Positions 44,942 to 57,504 of a stretch of 64,000 nt of DNA are shown here, piece after piece. This DNA is from Aradus depressus (taxonomy: Eukaryota; Arthropoda; Insecta; Hemiptera; Aradidae). The notes beneath the pieces are model-generated. The model was not told where the DNA came from, ran no database searches, and saw nothing but the letters and a program-made list of their open reading frames with translations. The stretch is taken from NCBI GenBank assembly GCA_963662175.1, contig OY759227.1, forward strand, positions 2,512,501-2,576,500. Direction: 5' to 3'. A program made the position numbers and the translations under genes. Each line of letters begins with the position of its first letter. The stretch's first letter is position 1.

Positions 44942-47200
44942 ATGGCGGAGCATAGTATAAAGGGGTATGATGCCAATAGTCCGATCAAAGATGGTGGACA
45001 AGACAGAGTAAATTATAATAATAGTGAAAATAGTATAGGAGGTAGTAGTCAGATGTTTAGAACGATTTTTGAAAGGAAAGTTCCGGAATTTGCAAATAAA
45101 TCAAATGAAAATCCTGCAGAATTTATGAAAGAGTTAGAAAAGTATTTTGATAGTTTTGGAATTACGAATTGGGATAAACAAAAATTAGTAATTAGAGAAT
45201 GTTTTATGGAAACTGTAAAAGTATGGTGGAGTACCGAGAGGGATATTTTAACTAATTTTGAAAAATTTAAAGAAAGGTTTTTAGCGAAATATTGGAACTA
45301 TGGAAGACAATTAAAAATATGGGAGAAAATAGAGTTTGGTCGTTATAAAAGAGGAGGTGATTTGTCTATGGACGATTATGCTAGAAAGATATCCAACGAA
45401 TGTCAATTTTTAGATCCTGAAATGCCGGAAAATTATTTCATAAAACAAATAATTAAACATTACGAAACGGATGTTAGAAATATGTTGTGCATATCGAATT
45501 TTACAGATCGGTATCATTTGTTTGATGTTTAGCAAAGCTTGATCAGGTTAAAAATAATAATCCAAATAGACGTGAACATTTTAATAAAAATAAATTTAAA
45601 AATCAACATGAAGAAAAAATAAAAGTCGAACCTTCTCGTTGTCAAGTCGCAAATTTGGATATGAATCCAACAAAATTTAATGATTTAAATGACAAAATAA
45701 ATAAAAAATTCATAGAATTAGAATCTCAAATTAATAAAAAAATCGAAAAACAGTTTGAACAATTGAGAGTGGAATTAAATAAAAAATTTGACCAACAAGA
45801 ATTCTTACTTACTTACTTTACTTCCCCTGGCGCTAAGGTCCTTGTAGAACCTGGGCCTCCGCAACAATCTTCCGCCATTCTACTCTGTCCTCGGCCTCCC
45901 GTCTCCATCTTCTCACACCCATCGTTCTGAGGTCGTCCTCCACGTCCTCCAGCCAACGTAAGCGGGGTCTACCTGTTCTTCTTTGTCCTCCCGGGTGTCC
46001 CTCCAGTATCCTCCTCGGCAATCTATCTGGTTGCATCCTCTGTAAATGCCCCAGCCATCGCAGCCGTCCCTGCTTGCATAATGAATTAAATGAGAAATTT
46101 GCAAAACAAAATGCTACTCTTTCCCAATTAAAATCGGAAATAAAGAAAGTTAATGACAACCAAAATTGTAATTATGATCAATTAAGGAAATATTGTGAAA
46201 ATCAAGAGTGTTATTATAATAAAAGATTAGATCAAAATTTCGATAAACAATGCGAACAGTTTACTAAAAACTTCGAACTACAAAAGACAGAGCACAATAA
46301 AACTTGCGAAAATATAAATTTTAAGTTGGACAAAATAAACGAACAAATAAACGAAGTTCAAAAAGTAACATTAAAATTAGAAGACAATAATATAGAGAAA
46401 ATGAATAAAAAATTAGAAATAATCGATTCAGAATGTGAACAAATTAATAAAAAACTAAGAAATCAAAATTCAGATATTTGCCTATTAGATACAAAAATAA
46501 ATAAAACAGTAAATGAACAAAAATTTGAGGTTGATAAAGTAAAGCAAGGATGTGACGAACTAATTAATAATAAATTCGATCAATTTAAAAAAATTGTTGA
46601 TCTGAAATTTTCTAATATTACCCAAGTAAATTCAAAATTGGAAGAAGATAACGATCAAATAAAATTATATTTTAATGAAAAGTTTGATGAACAAACAGCT
46701 AAAATAAATGGAAAGTCGCTGGATAACAGTTGGATAATTTGAATCAAAGATTCGAAAGACAGGAAATTAAAGTAATTGAAATAAATAATAAGATTGATAA
46801 ATTTAATGATCAAATTTTAGAAATAAATCATAAATGTGAACAATTAAATAATAAGATAGAAAGTGCGGTAGAGGCTGTCGAGAGTAAATTGAGTAGAAAT
46901 AGGAGAAAGTCTAGGAAGGAAAATAATGAAATAAAAAATAAAATAAAAATCAATAAGGTGCTAGAGAAATTTAAATGTATTAAAATTATAATAGCAAATG
47001 ATAGTGTGGTGAAAAGACCGAATCATAATAAAAATAAAGAAATAAAAACATTATATCATAAAAAAATTCCAAACATAAAAAAACATAAGAAAAATAAAAT
47101 TAAAAGTCCCAGAAAAATCGGATATCGAAAAACAAATTTTCATAAATGTGTAAATAAACATAATTATAACAATTGTAAAAAAACTCAAGTTCAAACATAA
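44942..47200 (+). pseudogene. gag: Gag fused to a long coiled coil, pol absent
   Basis: ATG at 44942. Residues about 40-190 form a Ty3/Gypsy gag core (VPEFANKSNENPAEFMKELE, KVWWSTERD, AKYWNYGRQ, SMDDYARKI), clearly related to the gag at 50394-52041. One-base shift near 45528, then a basic Asn-rich linker, then hundreds of residues of coiled coil (repeats such as INKKIEKQFEQLR) interrupted by an RTE insertion (45801-46075) and shifted near 46735. It ends in a Lys-rich tail at 47200. No protease, RT or integrase occurs before homology to the sister's 3' untranslated region begins near 47760. Looks like a gag-only, non-autonomous partner. Confidence 0.75.
45801..46075 (-). mobile_element. RTE/BovB-type LINE 3' fragment
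   Basis: Minus-strand reading gives the end of an RTE ORF2 (RLRWLGHLQRM, GRPRLRWLEDVEDDL) and a tail of AGTA repeats at the left border. A possible 5-base duplication GAATT flanks it. It splits the gag coiled coil. Confidence 0.85.
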
Positions 47201-48285
47201 TAATAACAAAAATAATCTTAAAAATTCAAAGACATGGTATCTTAATCAAAGACTGGAACAGAAAAATAGTAAAATGATAATAAATAACATTCATCAATTT
47301 CGGAGAATAGATAATAGAAAACTAAACTACAAATATAAAAGAAAGAAATAATATGTTGTCTATCCGATGGAAAGTTTGTGTTAGAAGGAAAAATTGCGTG
47401 TCCGGGAAAATGGTCGAAAACTATAAATGTAATATTGAAAATGATATAATAAATTAATAAAAAAAAAAAATACCTGAAATATTTGATATAACAATTTTGT
47501 GTGTTGAGAAATGTTTTCTGTAGAATTTCAGTTAATGGTAATAATAAAAAAAAAAAAAAAAAAAAAAAATGTAAACAGAAATTATCACCTAAGTATTTGA
47601 ATTTTGTCTCATAAATAACTGAAATTAAAGTAAAAACTGGAATAAAAAAAATAAGGAACGTAAAAGAAATGAGATGTCAACAAAGTCTATGTCAACGAGA
47701 ACTGATAAATAGATAAGAGATGTGACAGCTATGAGAGTATGTGATAATAATAATGACTGTCACTGAGTTTGTAAACAGTGTGATTATGTAATTATTGATG
47801 GTATGTATTTTTTTTTATGATTATACTGTTTTATAGTATTTATAGTGTATGTGGTGTATCATGAGGGATGTAACAATGATCAATTTGGTCGGAGATTAAT
47901 TAATATTATTTAAAGTGGTTGTGTTCTGACTAAAAGAATAAAAAATATATTAATAAAAAAATATAGGTGTAGTAATCAAATAATAATATGTAAAGAAAGT
48001 GTAGAGTCGTCAAAAACTCTGAACGAAAATTTTGATATTTTTAATGTTTTTTAAAAAGAAAAACATAATTATTTATTAAAGTATATGATATTTATATGGC
48101 TGTAATTATAAATGGGGAAGTTTTATATAAAGGGTTATCATATGTGTATAAGATGTTTTTATGATATATTTCTGCATGCATGTTAATGGTGGGGGGTTGT
48201 GTGATAAAAAAAATAAAAATAAATAAAATATTGTTTTATAAAATGATTGTTTTAAAAATCAAGCATAATATTCCATTAAAAAAAA

Positions 48286-48300
<15 letters not shown>
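47201..48300 (+). other. 3' untranslated region of the gag-only Gypsy element
   Basis: Non-coding. From about 47760 to 48240 it aligns with 55750-57715 of the sister element (GTAAACAGT, TTATGATATATTT.TGCATGC blocks). Contains A runs (47549-47570) and TA microsatellite at 48285-48318. Confidence 0.6.
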
Positions 48301-48318
<18 letters not shown>

Positions 48319-49357
48319 GCATATCACAGACCGATTGGTAATTATAGTTATGAGAGCGACTACGAGAAGCGCACTAGTGGAAGATACATAAAGTGGAGGG
48401 GATGGAAATTGAAGGATTCCTCGCTGAAGTGCGGTATGAGGTAGTGAGTCCTAGTTGAGCTGTCGGGGCAGACAGACAGAGTCCTCGTTCAGTTATGAGA
48501 GGAGACAGTCGTCTGCAGTCAGCTATCAGAGGAGGTAGACATTGCTCGTTGAGCTGTTGAGGTAGACAGTCCTCATTCAGCTACTAGAGGAGGTAGTCAT
48601 TCCGAGTTCAGCTGTTGAGCTGGGCAGTTATTCAGAGTTGAGCTATTGAGGGAGAGGACATTCCTGGCTGAGCTGTAGGAGGAAGGAGACTCCTGTTTGA
48701 GCGGACGTAGGAGACCAAAGACTCTCATTTTGCTGCTGGAGGGAAATCATCCCTGCTGCCTACTTCGAAGGGACTGGAAGTTCCTCAATCTTTGTGGATC
48801 CTGGAGGAGAAACCACAGGCTTGAGTGTGGTTATGAATAAAGAAGACTTACAAGGTAACGGAATCATTTATTTTACATTTTTCTCCGACATCGAGACGAA
48901 TGGCTGGCTGATCATCAATAGACACCTTCATGTTGCGGGAGTTACCAGAACATTTAAGTCTATATAAATTATTTCATGTTTTATAGATATTTTATTCCAG
49001 ATGTGCGATTATGGAGGGACGCCTCACTAATATATGTCAATAATTGTGTTAATAAATGTATGTTGTCTTATAAATTGTTCTCTAAATTCTCTATAGCCTA
49101 GTTCACCTTCTGAGTACGCATGTTAACCCCAAAAGTAAAATCATTTTCATAGTAATTAATAAAAGTTTAAAGCCCCCAAGCAGAGATCATCACAATTTAT
49201 GGTGGAGTTGCGCCGGGCATAGCTTCGATCTATTATAAGAGGCAAAGATCATCTCAATATATATATATATATATATAATATATATTGTAATGACCCATAT
49301 TGTTCATTACATTAATATTTAATAAATGAAAAATAATGTACTAGAGTTTCAAATCAT
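48301..49357 (+). repeat. Unassigned LTR-like segment with imperfect 30-bp repeats
   Basis: At 48440-48700 units of about 30-50 bases recur: CAGCTATCAGAGGAGGTAGA, GAGCTGTTGAGGTAGACAGT, CAGCTACTAGAGGAGGTAGT. It then runs to GAATAAAGAAGACTTACAAG and AT-rich sequence. May be the R/U5 part of another LTR; no coding. Confidence 0.45.
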
Positions 49358-50167
49358 TGTATGAGACCTAAGGAAGGTTACTGGAGGTTATCATATCGAT
49401 AATGTACCAGGGTCGATACAGTATAAAAATATATCAATTCATTTATGTCAATAATGTAATAAAATTAAATAATAAGGTAATAGTGTGTTAACAATAAATG
49501 TATGCAACTAGAATTGTATACGGAAATATGTAATTGTTATGAATATTAAAAAAAACAGATGTTTAGTAGTTTAAAGGCTGTAAAAATTGTGGCCAATGAG
49601 CATAGCGCAATCCAAAACTGGATAAGTCGTCTGTCCCCTCGAGAGGCAAGGAGTCGTTGATCAGGTTTGTTCGGGAGATCGTGGTTCAGAGTAGTGAGTG
49701 ATCTCTAATAAGATCTTAAGAAATATGTGTAGTGCAGTGAGTACTGTTGTATGATGGACACTTAGGCGGAGCCAGCTGGTGTTACTTACCACCATGAGGA
49801 TCAAGAAATAGAGGCATACAGGAGCAGACTATCCAGAGATCATAATTTTGCAACCACCAACTAAGAGAAAAATATGAGAGGAGCACGATTCTGTATTTAA
49901 GAGGAGTCATTCCATCACATCACTACAAAAAAATATGAAGACACCACCCTCATCAAATCTCAAGCATCAAGACCTGTTATAATTGGGGTAATTTATGTTT
50001 GTAAAAAAAATGTGACTAACCCTTTAAAAAAAAAAAAAAATTTATTAGTAAAAATAAATCAATCTAAGTAATCAAATAAAAATGTACGTCTTATCTTTTG
50101 TAGTAATTTAGTACCACTTTTAATTATAGTATAGTATCATATAAAATATAAGGTAAGGACCGTTACA
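49358..50167 (+). repeat. Gypsy family LTR B, 810 bp
   Basis: Starts TGTATGAGACC, ends GACCGTTACA; related to LTR A (shared GGAGGTTATCAT.TCGATA.TGTA and TAATAAGGTA blocks) but clearly diverged. Confidence 0.82.
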
Positions 50168-50171
50168 TAAA

Positions 50172-50190
50172 TGGCTCCCGAAATAGGGAC
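50172..50190 (+). promoter_or_regulatory. tRNA-Lys-like primer-binding site
   Basis: TGGCTCCCGAAATAGGGAC begins four bases after the LTR and closely resembles the lysine-tRNA primer site (TGGCGCCCGAACAGGGAC). A second TGGCGCCCGAAAT lies about 105 bases downstream. Confidence 0.65.
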
Positions 50191-50393
50191 TTCAAAATTA
50201 TATTAAAGTAAATGTAAGCGAGTAAAAGTATCGTTACATAATTGTCGTCACGACCAGGGACTGAAATTTAAAAAATATGGCGCCCGAAATAAAATAATTA
50301 AGAGATAATATTTGTAATATTGCTTAAAAATATAAGTGTATCATTGCTATTTGTAATTTAAGTTGAATTTCATTGTAAAAGTTAGCGTCCAAA

Positions 50394-52041
50394 ATGGCCG
50401 ACGTAGATAGTGCTTCAGAACGCGGTGACGAAAGGCAAGATGGAGGACAAAAGGTAATGGGGAATAGAATTACAGCTAGGCAAAGTGAAATATACGTCTC
50501 GGGTAGAGCTAATAGTACGAGGTGTGAGGAATCGGGATTTCACGAGATTATAGCTAACAGCGACCAGGAAATTGATGTGTTATTTGACGGGGTATTCAAA
50601 GATAAAAATGTAGAGAATGAAATTTTAGGTAAAAAACCACAGGCAGTAGCAACCCTAGAAAAAAACCCGGTCGCACAGGTAGAAGGAAATAATCAAGTAC
50701 TACTAATGTTACAACACTTAATAAACCAAAATGAAAATAATACTTCCGAATTAAAAAATAAACTTGAATCTACTAATAAGGAAATTGTACAAATAAATAA
50801 ACAAATGAAAGAATATAATGAAAAACACGAAATAGCCATTTTAAATTTAAACCATAAATTCGATGAAATCAACCAACAATATGTAAAAAATAATGAAAAA
50901 TTAGTTGCTATAAATTCCCGTGTTGATAATGTCGAGAAAGACATTGAGAATTAAAATAAAAGATTCAAGCCGGGAAATAACAAACCAATTGGATCAAATA
51001 AAAGGAGAGGTTAGAGATCAGGTAGATAATATAAAAAAAAATGTAGACACAATTAAAGATGAACAACAAAAAGAATTGCAATTAACAAAAATTAATTTAG
51101 AGGAAAAAATAAATGTTACAAAACAACAACAAGAAAAATTGATTGCAGAGATCAGTACTAAATTAAATATAGCAAATAGTTCAGGTCTGAAAGAAAATAT
51201 AGTACTTAGTCCATTATTTAGATTGAACTCTTATCGAAAAATCCCTAGGTTCTCAAATGATTCAAGGAACAACCCAGTGGATTTTATCCAAGAATTAGGG
51301 GAGTATTTTGAGGGATGCGGAATCATGTCATGGAATGATAAGAGGTTAGCGATTCCAGAGTGTTTTTATGATACGGTCAAGACGTGGTGGCAGACCGAGG
51401 CTACTCGTATCAATAATTATGAGCAATTCCGAGAAAAATTGTTATCTAAATATTGGGACGAATATAGGCAGACCGAGGTGAGAGAACGATTGTTTCGTGG
51501 TCGGTACCAATTAGATGGACAATTAACAATGGACGACTATGCTCGAAAAATATTTAAAAATTGCCAATATTTAGAACCAGAGATCCCAGAATCCTCATTA
51601 ATTAAAAGCATGATTAACCACTTTCCGGATAGTGTTAAGTGCTCTTTGATTGTGGCTAACATTGTCGATCGTTTCCAGTTATATGAAGTGTTAGCAAAAA
51701 TCAATATTAATAACAATAACAAAAATAAATATGAACAAAAATTTAATCCGCATAATAATCAACAACAAAACAATAATAATAATTATAATAAGACCCCAAA
51801 TGTTGGCTCGTATACGCCAAAGAGGTTTGAAGGTGCTAGGGGAGGTTACCAAAATCGCGACAACGGACCATGGCAACGTCGTGATAGGTGGAATCGTGGA
51901 GATCGGAATTACCAGCCGGGACCACCATTTCAAAATAGGGATCGCGACAAACCATCAACAAGTGCGATGGTAATAGATCGGTCACCTGAAGTTAGAGATG
52001 ATAGGGAAGGATCTAATGGGGGTGTTCAAAAAAACGGGTAG
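50394..52041 (+). pseudogene. gag: Gypsy gag with N-terminal coiled coil, one frameshift
   Basis: ATG at 50394. About 90 acidic residues, then a coiled coil (ELKNKLESTNKEIVQINKQM) that shifts frame near 50945 and continues (DQIKGEVRDQVDNIKKNVD). The gag core follows (IPRFSNDSRNNPVDFIQELG, VKTWWQTEA, SKYWDEYRQ, TMDDYARKIF). The end is Asn/Gln-rich then Arg/Gly-rich without a CCHC knuckle, so RNA binding may use the RG-rich tail. Stop at 52039. Confidence 0.85.
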
Positions 52042-52269
52042 AGCCCGAAATATCCGCAAAGAACCTAGAGATATTATATAAAGGGGCAAATAGTAAAAAA
52101 ATAAAAATAAATAATAAGCAAGTACAATATAGTAAGACAAATGACTATCATACAAAAAGTAGATATAGAAATAAAACAAATAACAACATAAATAAAAAAA
52201 CAAATGTAAAAATAACAATGTGTAGACAATATAATTAAATATAAGACTAAGACGTATTATAATAGTAAC

Positions 52270-55200
52270 ATGTATGATAATACAACTATTATAAAAGATA
52301 AAAATGTAACATATAATAAAACAGATAATGATAATAATAATAATGTGTGTTTTGATAATATAAATAACAATGAAAATAAAACAAATGGTACAGAGAGAGT
52401 AGATGATAAAAATAAAACAAGTAACAATGATATAATAGATTATAATAGTAAAACTAGTAAAAATGATAGCGTGAATGATAGGCAAATTACTAAACAAATA
52501 AATAATGTACATAGAGTCAATGGGAATAACAAGCTATGTGAAAATCCTAGAGACTATTTGTTGAGTGAGGAAAATAATAGCGTCAGAAACGTAGGGAAAA
52601 CTCCGAAAATACCTATAAAAATAAATAAGTTAACAGTGATAGCATTATTTGATCTGGCTCACAAATCAGTTGTATTTCTGAGAAATATTTACTTAAACAT
52701 AAAAATAATATTCAAATTCTTAGCCAATTACAGTTGCCCTCAGCACAAATAACAGGAGCTTTCGGGAGAAAATCAATTAATGTAAAAACACAAGTTTACC
52801 TTGAGATAAAAATCGCTGATGTGTCTGTCAGGGTAAATTTTTGGGTGGTTCCTGAATTGATTTATGATGTAATTATGGGTGTCGATATTTTATCTAAATT
52901 AAATTGTAATATAAATTTTAAAAGTAATACTATTGAGATTGATTATATGAATGTAAAAAATATTGTTTCATTTGGTAAGGATCCTTATGAAGTAAATAGT
53001 CGGAATTATGATAACGTAAATGATCAACAGATAAAGTCTGTCGATTCAGTTTCTAAGGTTAGCGAAGATGATATATTTGAACAGATAGAGTGTGGAATTC
53101 ATGATTGTAAAATAAAAAATAAATTAATTAATTTGATTGATAATAATAGTGAAATCTTCTCAGACCAACCAGGTAGAATAACATCATATGTTCATAAATT
53201 GCAAATGATTCCGGGAATTAATAATTTTAAGCCGAGGTCATACCCCGTGCCTATTCATTTAGAACAAGAGGTAGAATATGAATTATCGGAGATGCTAAAA
53301 CAAGGTATTATTGCGAAAGGATTTTCAAACTTTATCAGCCCATTAGTAATTGTAAAAAAAAAAAAACAGGACGGGTAAGGTTATGTTTAGATGCTAGAGA
53401 GCTCAACAAACATATTATTACGCAATATGAGAATCCCCCGAGTTTGGAATCAGTCTTTACAACATGTAAAAATTTAAATTTTATGTCAACATTGGATTTG
53501 ACAAATTCATTTTGGCGAATTCCCTTGGAAAAACAGTCCCAAAAATACACTGCATTTTTATACAAGCAGCAGTGTTATTACTTTTTAGTTACACCATTCG
53601 GACTTAAAACTAGTTGCGCAAGTCTAATTAGAGCATTAAATCCGTTATTTCAAGACACGAGCGAGTTTTGTCAATTGTTTGTGGACGATATTTTGATTTA
53701 TTCCAGTACGATGGAGGAACACTTAGAACATTTGAGAATTATATTTAATATTTTAAAAAATAACAACATAACTAATTTAATGAAGGCTAAATTTTTTTGT
53801 AACAAGTTATAATATTTAGGTCATATTATTTCGGCAGAGGGAATTGCTATGTGTCCTGAGAAGATCGAAAGTATAAAAAATTATCGACGTCCGAGGAATG
53901 TCAAAGAATTAAAAGGATTTTTAGGACTTATAGGATTTTATAGGCGATTTATTAAGGAATTAGCTAACACAACGCAGCCGTTAAATGAAATTTTAAGTAA
54001 AAAAAGTAAATGGAGGTGGACTCCTGAAGCTGAAGCCGCTTTTGAAGCTGCAAAAAAATTATTTATTCATAAAATTATTTTACATATTCCAGATCCAAAG
54101 TTAACTTATGTAGTCCAAACGGATGGGAGTGGTATGGCAATCGGAGGCCATTTATTTCAAATAAATGATAATAAAGAAATGTTCCCTATTAGTTTTGCAG
54201 CAAGAGTTCTCTCTAAATGCGAACAAAATTATAACACCTCGGAGATTGAACTGTTAGCCATAGTTTATGCTCTGCAAAAATTCCGGTATTACTTATTAGG
54301 AAAACAATTTATTATCCGTAATGATCACCATTCGTTGGTGCATATTCAAGAGTGTCGATTGACTTCCTCTGTCCCGTTGGATACTGTTAACCCAAGAGTA
54401 TGATTTCATTATTCAGTATTGTCTAGGTAAAGATAACGTTGTAGCGGATTCATTGAGTCGATTTGCGATTCCGGAGGAAGTAGATATATCGGATCGAATT
54501 GAGATGGCACCGTTAGTTGGAGGAATTACTAATAATGAGATTATGGAATTATGTAAAAATATAGGTCAACTTCAGCAGGAGGACAAGGATCTAAAAAAAC
54601 GGATCGATGAGGCTCAGCGGGGAAGCAAAAAATATAAATTAGAGAATAATGTGTTATTTAAATTTCATAATGGTATCTGGAAGGTTTGTTTAGATGCGAA
54701 AACTGTATTAAAAATAATTGAATTCACGCATAATAAATATGTCCACGTAGGGATTCGGAAAACGTATGCTCTGATTTGCTCGGATTTCTATTATCATGGG
54801 TTACTTAAATTAATAAAGAATTTTGTGAATAAATGCATGGTGTGCAAACCATCAAAATATACTAATTTACAACCATCGGAAGGACTGCATTATATTCAAA
54901 CCAATAGGCCAAACCAATGTTTATCTTTAGATTTTTTGGGTCCTCTACCGGTTACGAATAATAATAATAAATATATTCTAACATGTCTTGATATGTTTTC
55001 CAAATTTGTGAAAATATATCCCATTCCGAGGGCAAATGCAAGTAATGTTATAAAAAGTATTTTTAATGATTATATTCCCAATTATGGCAAGCCAGAAAGG
55101 ATTCTGACGGACAATGGTACGCAATTTGTATCGAAAAAATGGGTAGATACCCTAAGCAAGAACGGTATCACACCAGTTAGGACTGCTATCAGAAATCCGC

Positions 55201-55748
55201 AGGCAAATCCAGTCGAGCGAAGTAATGGGTTAATTTTAAAATTTTTCCGCGTTTTATTAGATAAGAAACATGATACGTGGGATAAAGAAATAAAAAAAAT
55301 AGAAACGTGTTTAAATGAAGTTGAACATGAAACGACAGGATTTACCCCATATGAATTGATGTTTAATAAAAGACCTGAACGGATATGGTATAAATGGATT
55401 AAAGGGGAATTTGGAATCCAAGATAGTGATTTTAAAACACAAGAATTTAAATTAATATTAGCTCAAGAACGATCTAAAAATAAAAGAATGAAACAGAATG
55501 ACAGAATAAATTGTAAAAAAAGAATTTCTGAACCACTGGGTGTAGGGACTCGGGTATTGATACGAACTTTACGTGTGTCGGATAAACAAAATAAAGTATT
55601 CGCTAAATTTCTGAAATTATATGAAGGGCCTTACCAAATTGAAACAAATTATAGTAATGGGTCTTACTTGGTGACAGACTTATCTGCAAAGAAAAAAATT
55701 AAAGGGGTGTACAATATTAAAGATATAAAAGTATGTGATGGTGTATAA
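52270..55748 (+). pseudogene. pol: Gypsy pol (protease, RT, RNase H, integrase), broken
   Basis: An Asn-rich lead-in precedes a protease-like strand (LTVIALFDLAHKSVVF) in which the DTG/DSG triad is replaced by DLA, then YDVIMGVDILSKL. Shifts near 52680-52735, in an A run at about 53354-53365, and near 54375; TAA at 53810. RT has LVTPFGLKTS and LFVDDILIYS; RNase H has VQTDGSGMAIGG and NDHHSL; the zinc region HNKYVHVG...CMVCKPSK precedes integrase (SLDFLGPLPV, LTDNGTQFV, NPQANPVERSNG). The 431-codon integrase part (54453-55748) is intact. Confidence 0.9.
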
Positions 55749-55961
55749 TGAATGGACTTGTAAACAGTTCAACATATGTAAAGATGTACTGTATGTATTT
55801 TTATTTATATGTATTTTTTTTGATATATGCTATTTTATTGACTATTTACATTTTATATGTATTTAGGGTGGTTGTGTTGTATTACAAAATATGTAATAAT
55901 GACAGTTTTTTGGGTCTGAGACTGCTTAATAATATTATAGTGGGTATGTCTAGCTAGAAGA

Positions 55962-56003
<42 letters not shown>

Positions 56004-56133
56004 GATTAATTAAAGAATAATATAAGGGGATAATTAAATAAAATTATATGTAAATAATGTTTAGTGTACTCTGCATTCTGAACAGAAAATTTATTATTTT
56101 TAAATGTTTTTAAATAAAAACATATTTATTTAT
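55749..56133 (+). other. 3' untranslated region of Gypsy B with A38 tract
   Basis: An open stretch to 55957 is hydrophobic and AT-rich, homologous to non-coding 47760-47940, so not taken as a gene. Run of A at 55964-56001. Confidence 0.5.
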
Positions 56134-56463
56134 TAATAGAAATAAAAGACGTTGTCTTCCCACTGTTTTATTTTATACCAGAACCGGTTTTCGACGCAAC
56201 AGCGTCATCATCAGTGGTTCATCTATCATAGAATAACAAAATATACAAATAATAAAAAGTATAAATAATTCTTAAGGCATCAGGGTACAGAGTAAAATTA
56301 TAAAATTAACTTACCCACCCACACAGCACAGCGGTTGGAAGATAACTGGCATAGCTCTAAGGGGTGGGGGTAGCTAGGTTCACTCACTCACAACATGTAA
56401 AAACCATTCATTCCAATAAATACATTAAGTCTGTACATAATATAAACATTTTTCATCATACAG
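56134..56463 (-). repeat. Left inverted repeat (pseudo-LTR), 330 bp
   Basis: Reverse complement of 57175-57504; ends TAATAGAAATAAAAGACG outward and CATCATACAG inward. Confidence 0.92.
56189..56214 (-). ncRNA. Hammerhead ribozyme-like core, left arm
   Basis: On the minus strand CTGATGA (56208-56214), a GACGC/GCGTC stem with TGTT loop, and GAAA (56189-56192). Identical to the copy in the right arm. Confidence 0.6.
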
Positions 56464-56665
56464 CCAAAGAAATTATTTGTTGTCATAAAATATAAAAAAT
56501 AAATACATAAATAAATACATTGTTAAAAATATAATCACAGACTTGAATTCACAATAAATATCATTATAAAAACCATATTACAATACATTTTTCACAGGAC
56601 AGCTACTTCCCTTAGTTTTGGACCAATCTCTCACACCAGGTAGGTCAGGCAGCAGAAGGGAGTTC

Positions 56666-57274
56666 TTAACCTCCATTTTTTTTGTTAAGACTTTTTGAAT
56701 CCTCATATAAAGAAAGTCGGATCTCCAAGCCTTCTAAGATATCTGTACGTCTTCCCTTGGTACCCTCGTGCAACAGTGCCACTCTATGGGTACCATTATG
56801 GCCCTCATTTTGACAATGAATAAAGAACTCGGAATCCCTTCTTCGTAGATGTTCCTTAGTCCGTATGTGTAATTTCCTTCCTGTCTGTCCAATATATGTT
56901 GCATTACAATCACCACATGTCAGTTTGTAAACACCGGATTTGTCCCTGAAAGGTACTCTGTCCTTCAGACTGGGGAAACAATTCCTTAAAGTGTTGTCAT
57001 TTCTGTAGGCTACCCTGACTCCGTCCCTAGTAATAGTACGACCCATCCTCTCGGACACAGGCCCTAGGTAAGGGAGTACACACCAATTCTTGTATACATC
57101 CTCATTCCTTTTCAGGCCTCGAGGCATAAGCTTATTCTTAACTTTTTTCTTTATCATTCTCTCGACCAACCCCCCTGTATGATGAAAAATGTTTATATTA
57201 TGTACAGACTTAATGTATTTATTGGAATGAATGGTTTTTACATGTTGTGAGTGAGTGAACCTAGCTACCCCCAC
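56666..57274 (-). pseudogene. Penelope polyprotein C-terminus with GIY-YIG endonuclease
   Basis: Minus-strand frame of 202 codons. After a basic linker (KKKVKNKLMPRG, CVLPYLGPVSERMG) comes SGVYKLTCGDC then ATYIGQTGRKLHIRTKEH: the GVY and YIG pair, the conserved Arg and a downstream Glu (LEGLEI) of the GIY-YIG nuclease. This domain nicks target DNA in Penelope-like elements. RT motifs are missing and the first residues lie in the inverted repeat, so it is 5'-truncated. Confidence 0.88.
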
Positions 57275-57504
57275 CCCTTAGAGCTATGCCAGTTATCTTC
57301 CAACCGCTGTGCTGTGTGGGTGGGTAAGTTAATTTTATAATTTTACTCTGTACCCTGATGCCTTAAGAATTATTTATACTTTTTATTATTTGTATATTTT
57401 GTTATTCTATGACAGATGAACCACTGATGATGACGCTGTTGCGTCGAAAACCGGTTCTGGTATAAAATAAAACAGTGGGAAGACAACGTCTTTTATTTCT
57501 ATTA
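57175..57504 (+). repeat. Right inverted repeat (pseudo-LTR), 330 bp
   Basis: Partner of 56134-56463 with no length difference. Confidence 0.92.
57424..57449 (+). ncRNA. Hammerhead ribozyme-like core, right arm
   Basis: CTGATGA at 57424-57430, stem II GACGC (57432-57436) with loop TGTT and GCGTC (57441-57445), then GAAA at 57446-57449. CCACTG (57421-57426) and CAGTGG (57472-57477) can pair as an outer helix; ACC...GGT after GAAA could form a short stem III. The cleavage site was not fixed. Confidence 0.6.

Larger units (their letters stand above)
56134..57504 (-). mobile_element. Penelope-like element fragment with inverted terminal repeats
   Basis: Two 330-bp arms (56134-56463 and 57175-57504) are inverted copies with about one mismatch. 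They enclose the GIY-YIG end of a Penelope polyprotein. Each arm contains a hammerhead ribozyme-like core, known for the pseudo-LTRs of this class. The RT domain is absent. Confidence 0.82.

Noticed and set aside
48440..48700. Coding repeat region
   Set aside because: Imperfect 30-50 bp repeats break frame; better explained as an LTR-type untranslated repeat.
51982..52512. 176-codon minus-strand hydrophobic frame
   Set aside because: Antisense of AT-rich Asn codons in the gag-pol spacer; Ile/Tyr/Phe-rich artefact.
55748..55957. Small membrane or envelope-like protein after integrase
   Set aside because: Homologous stretch in the sister element (47760-47940) is not open; composition is that of AT-rich untranslated sequence.
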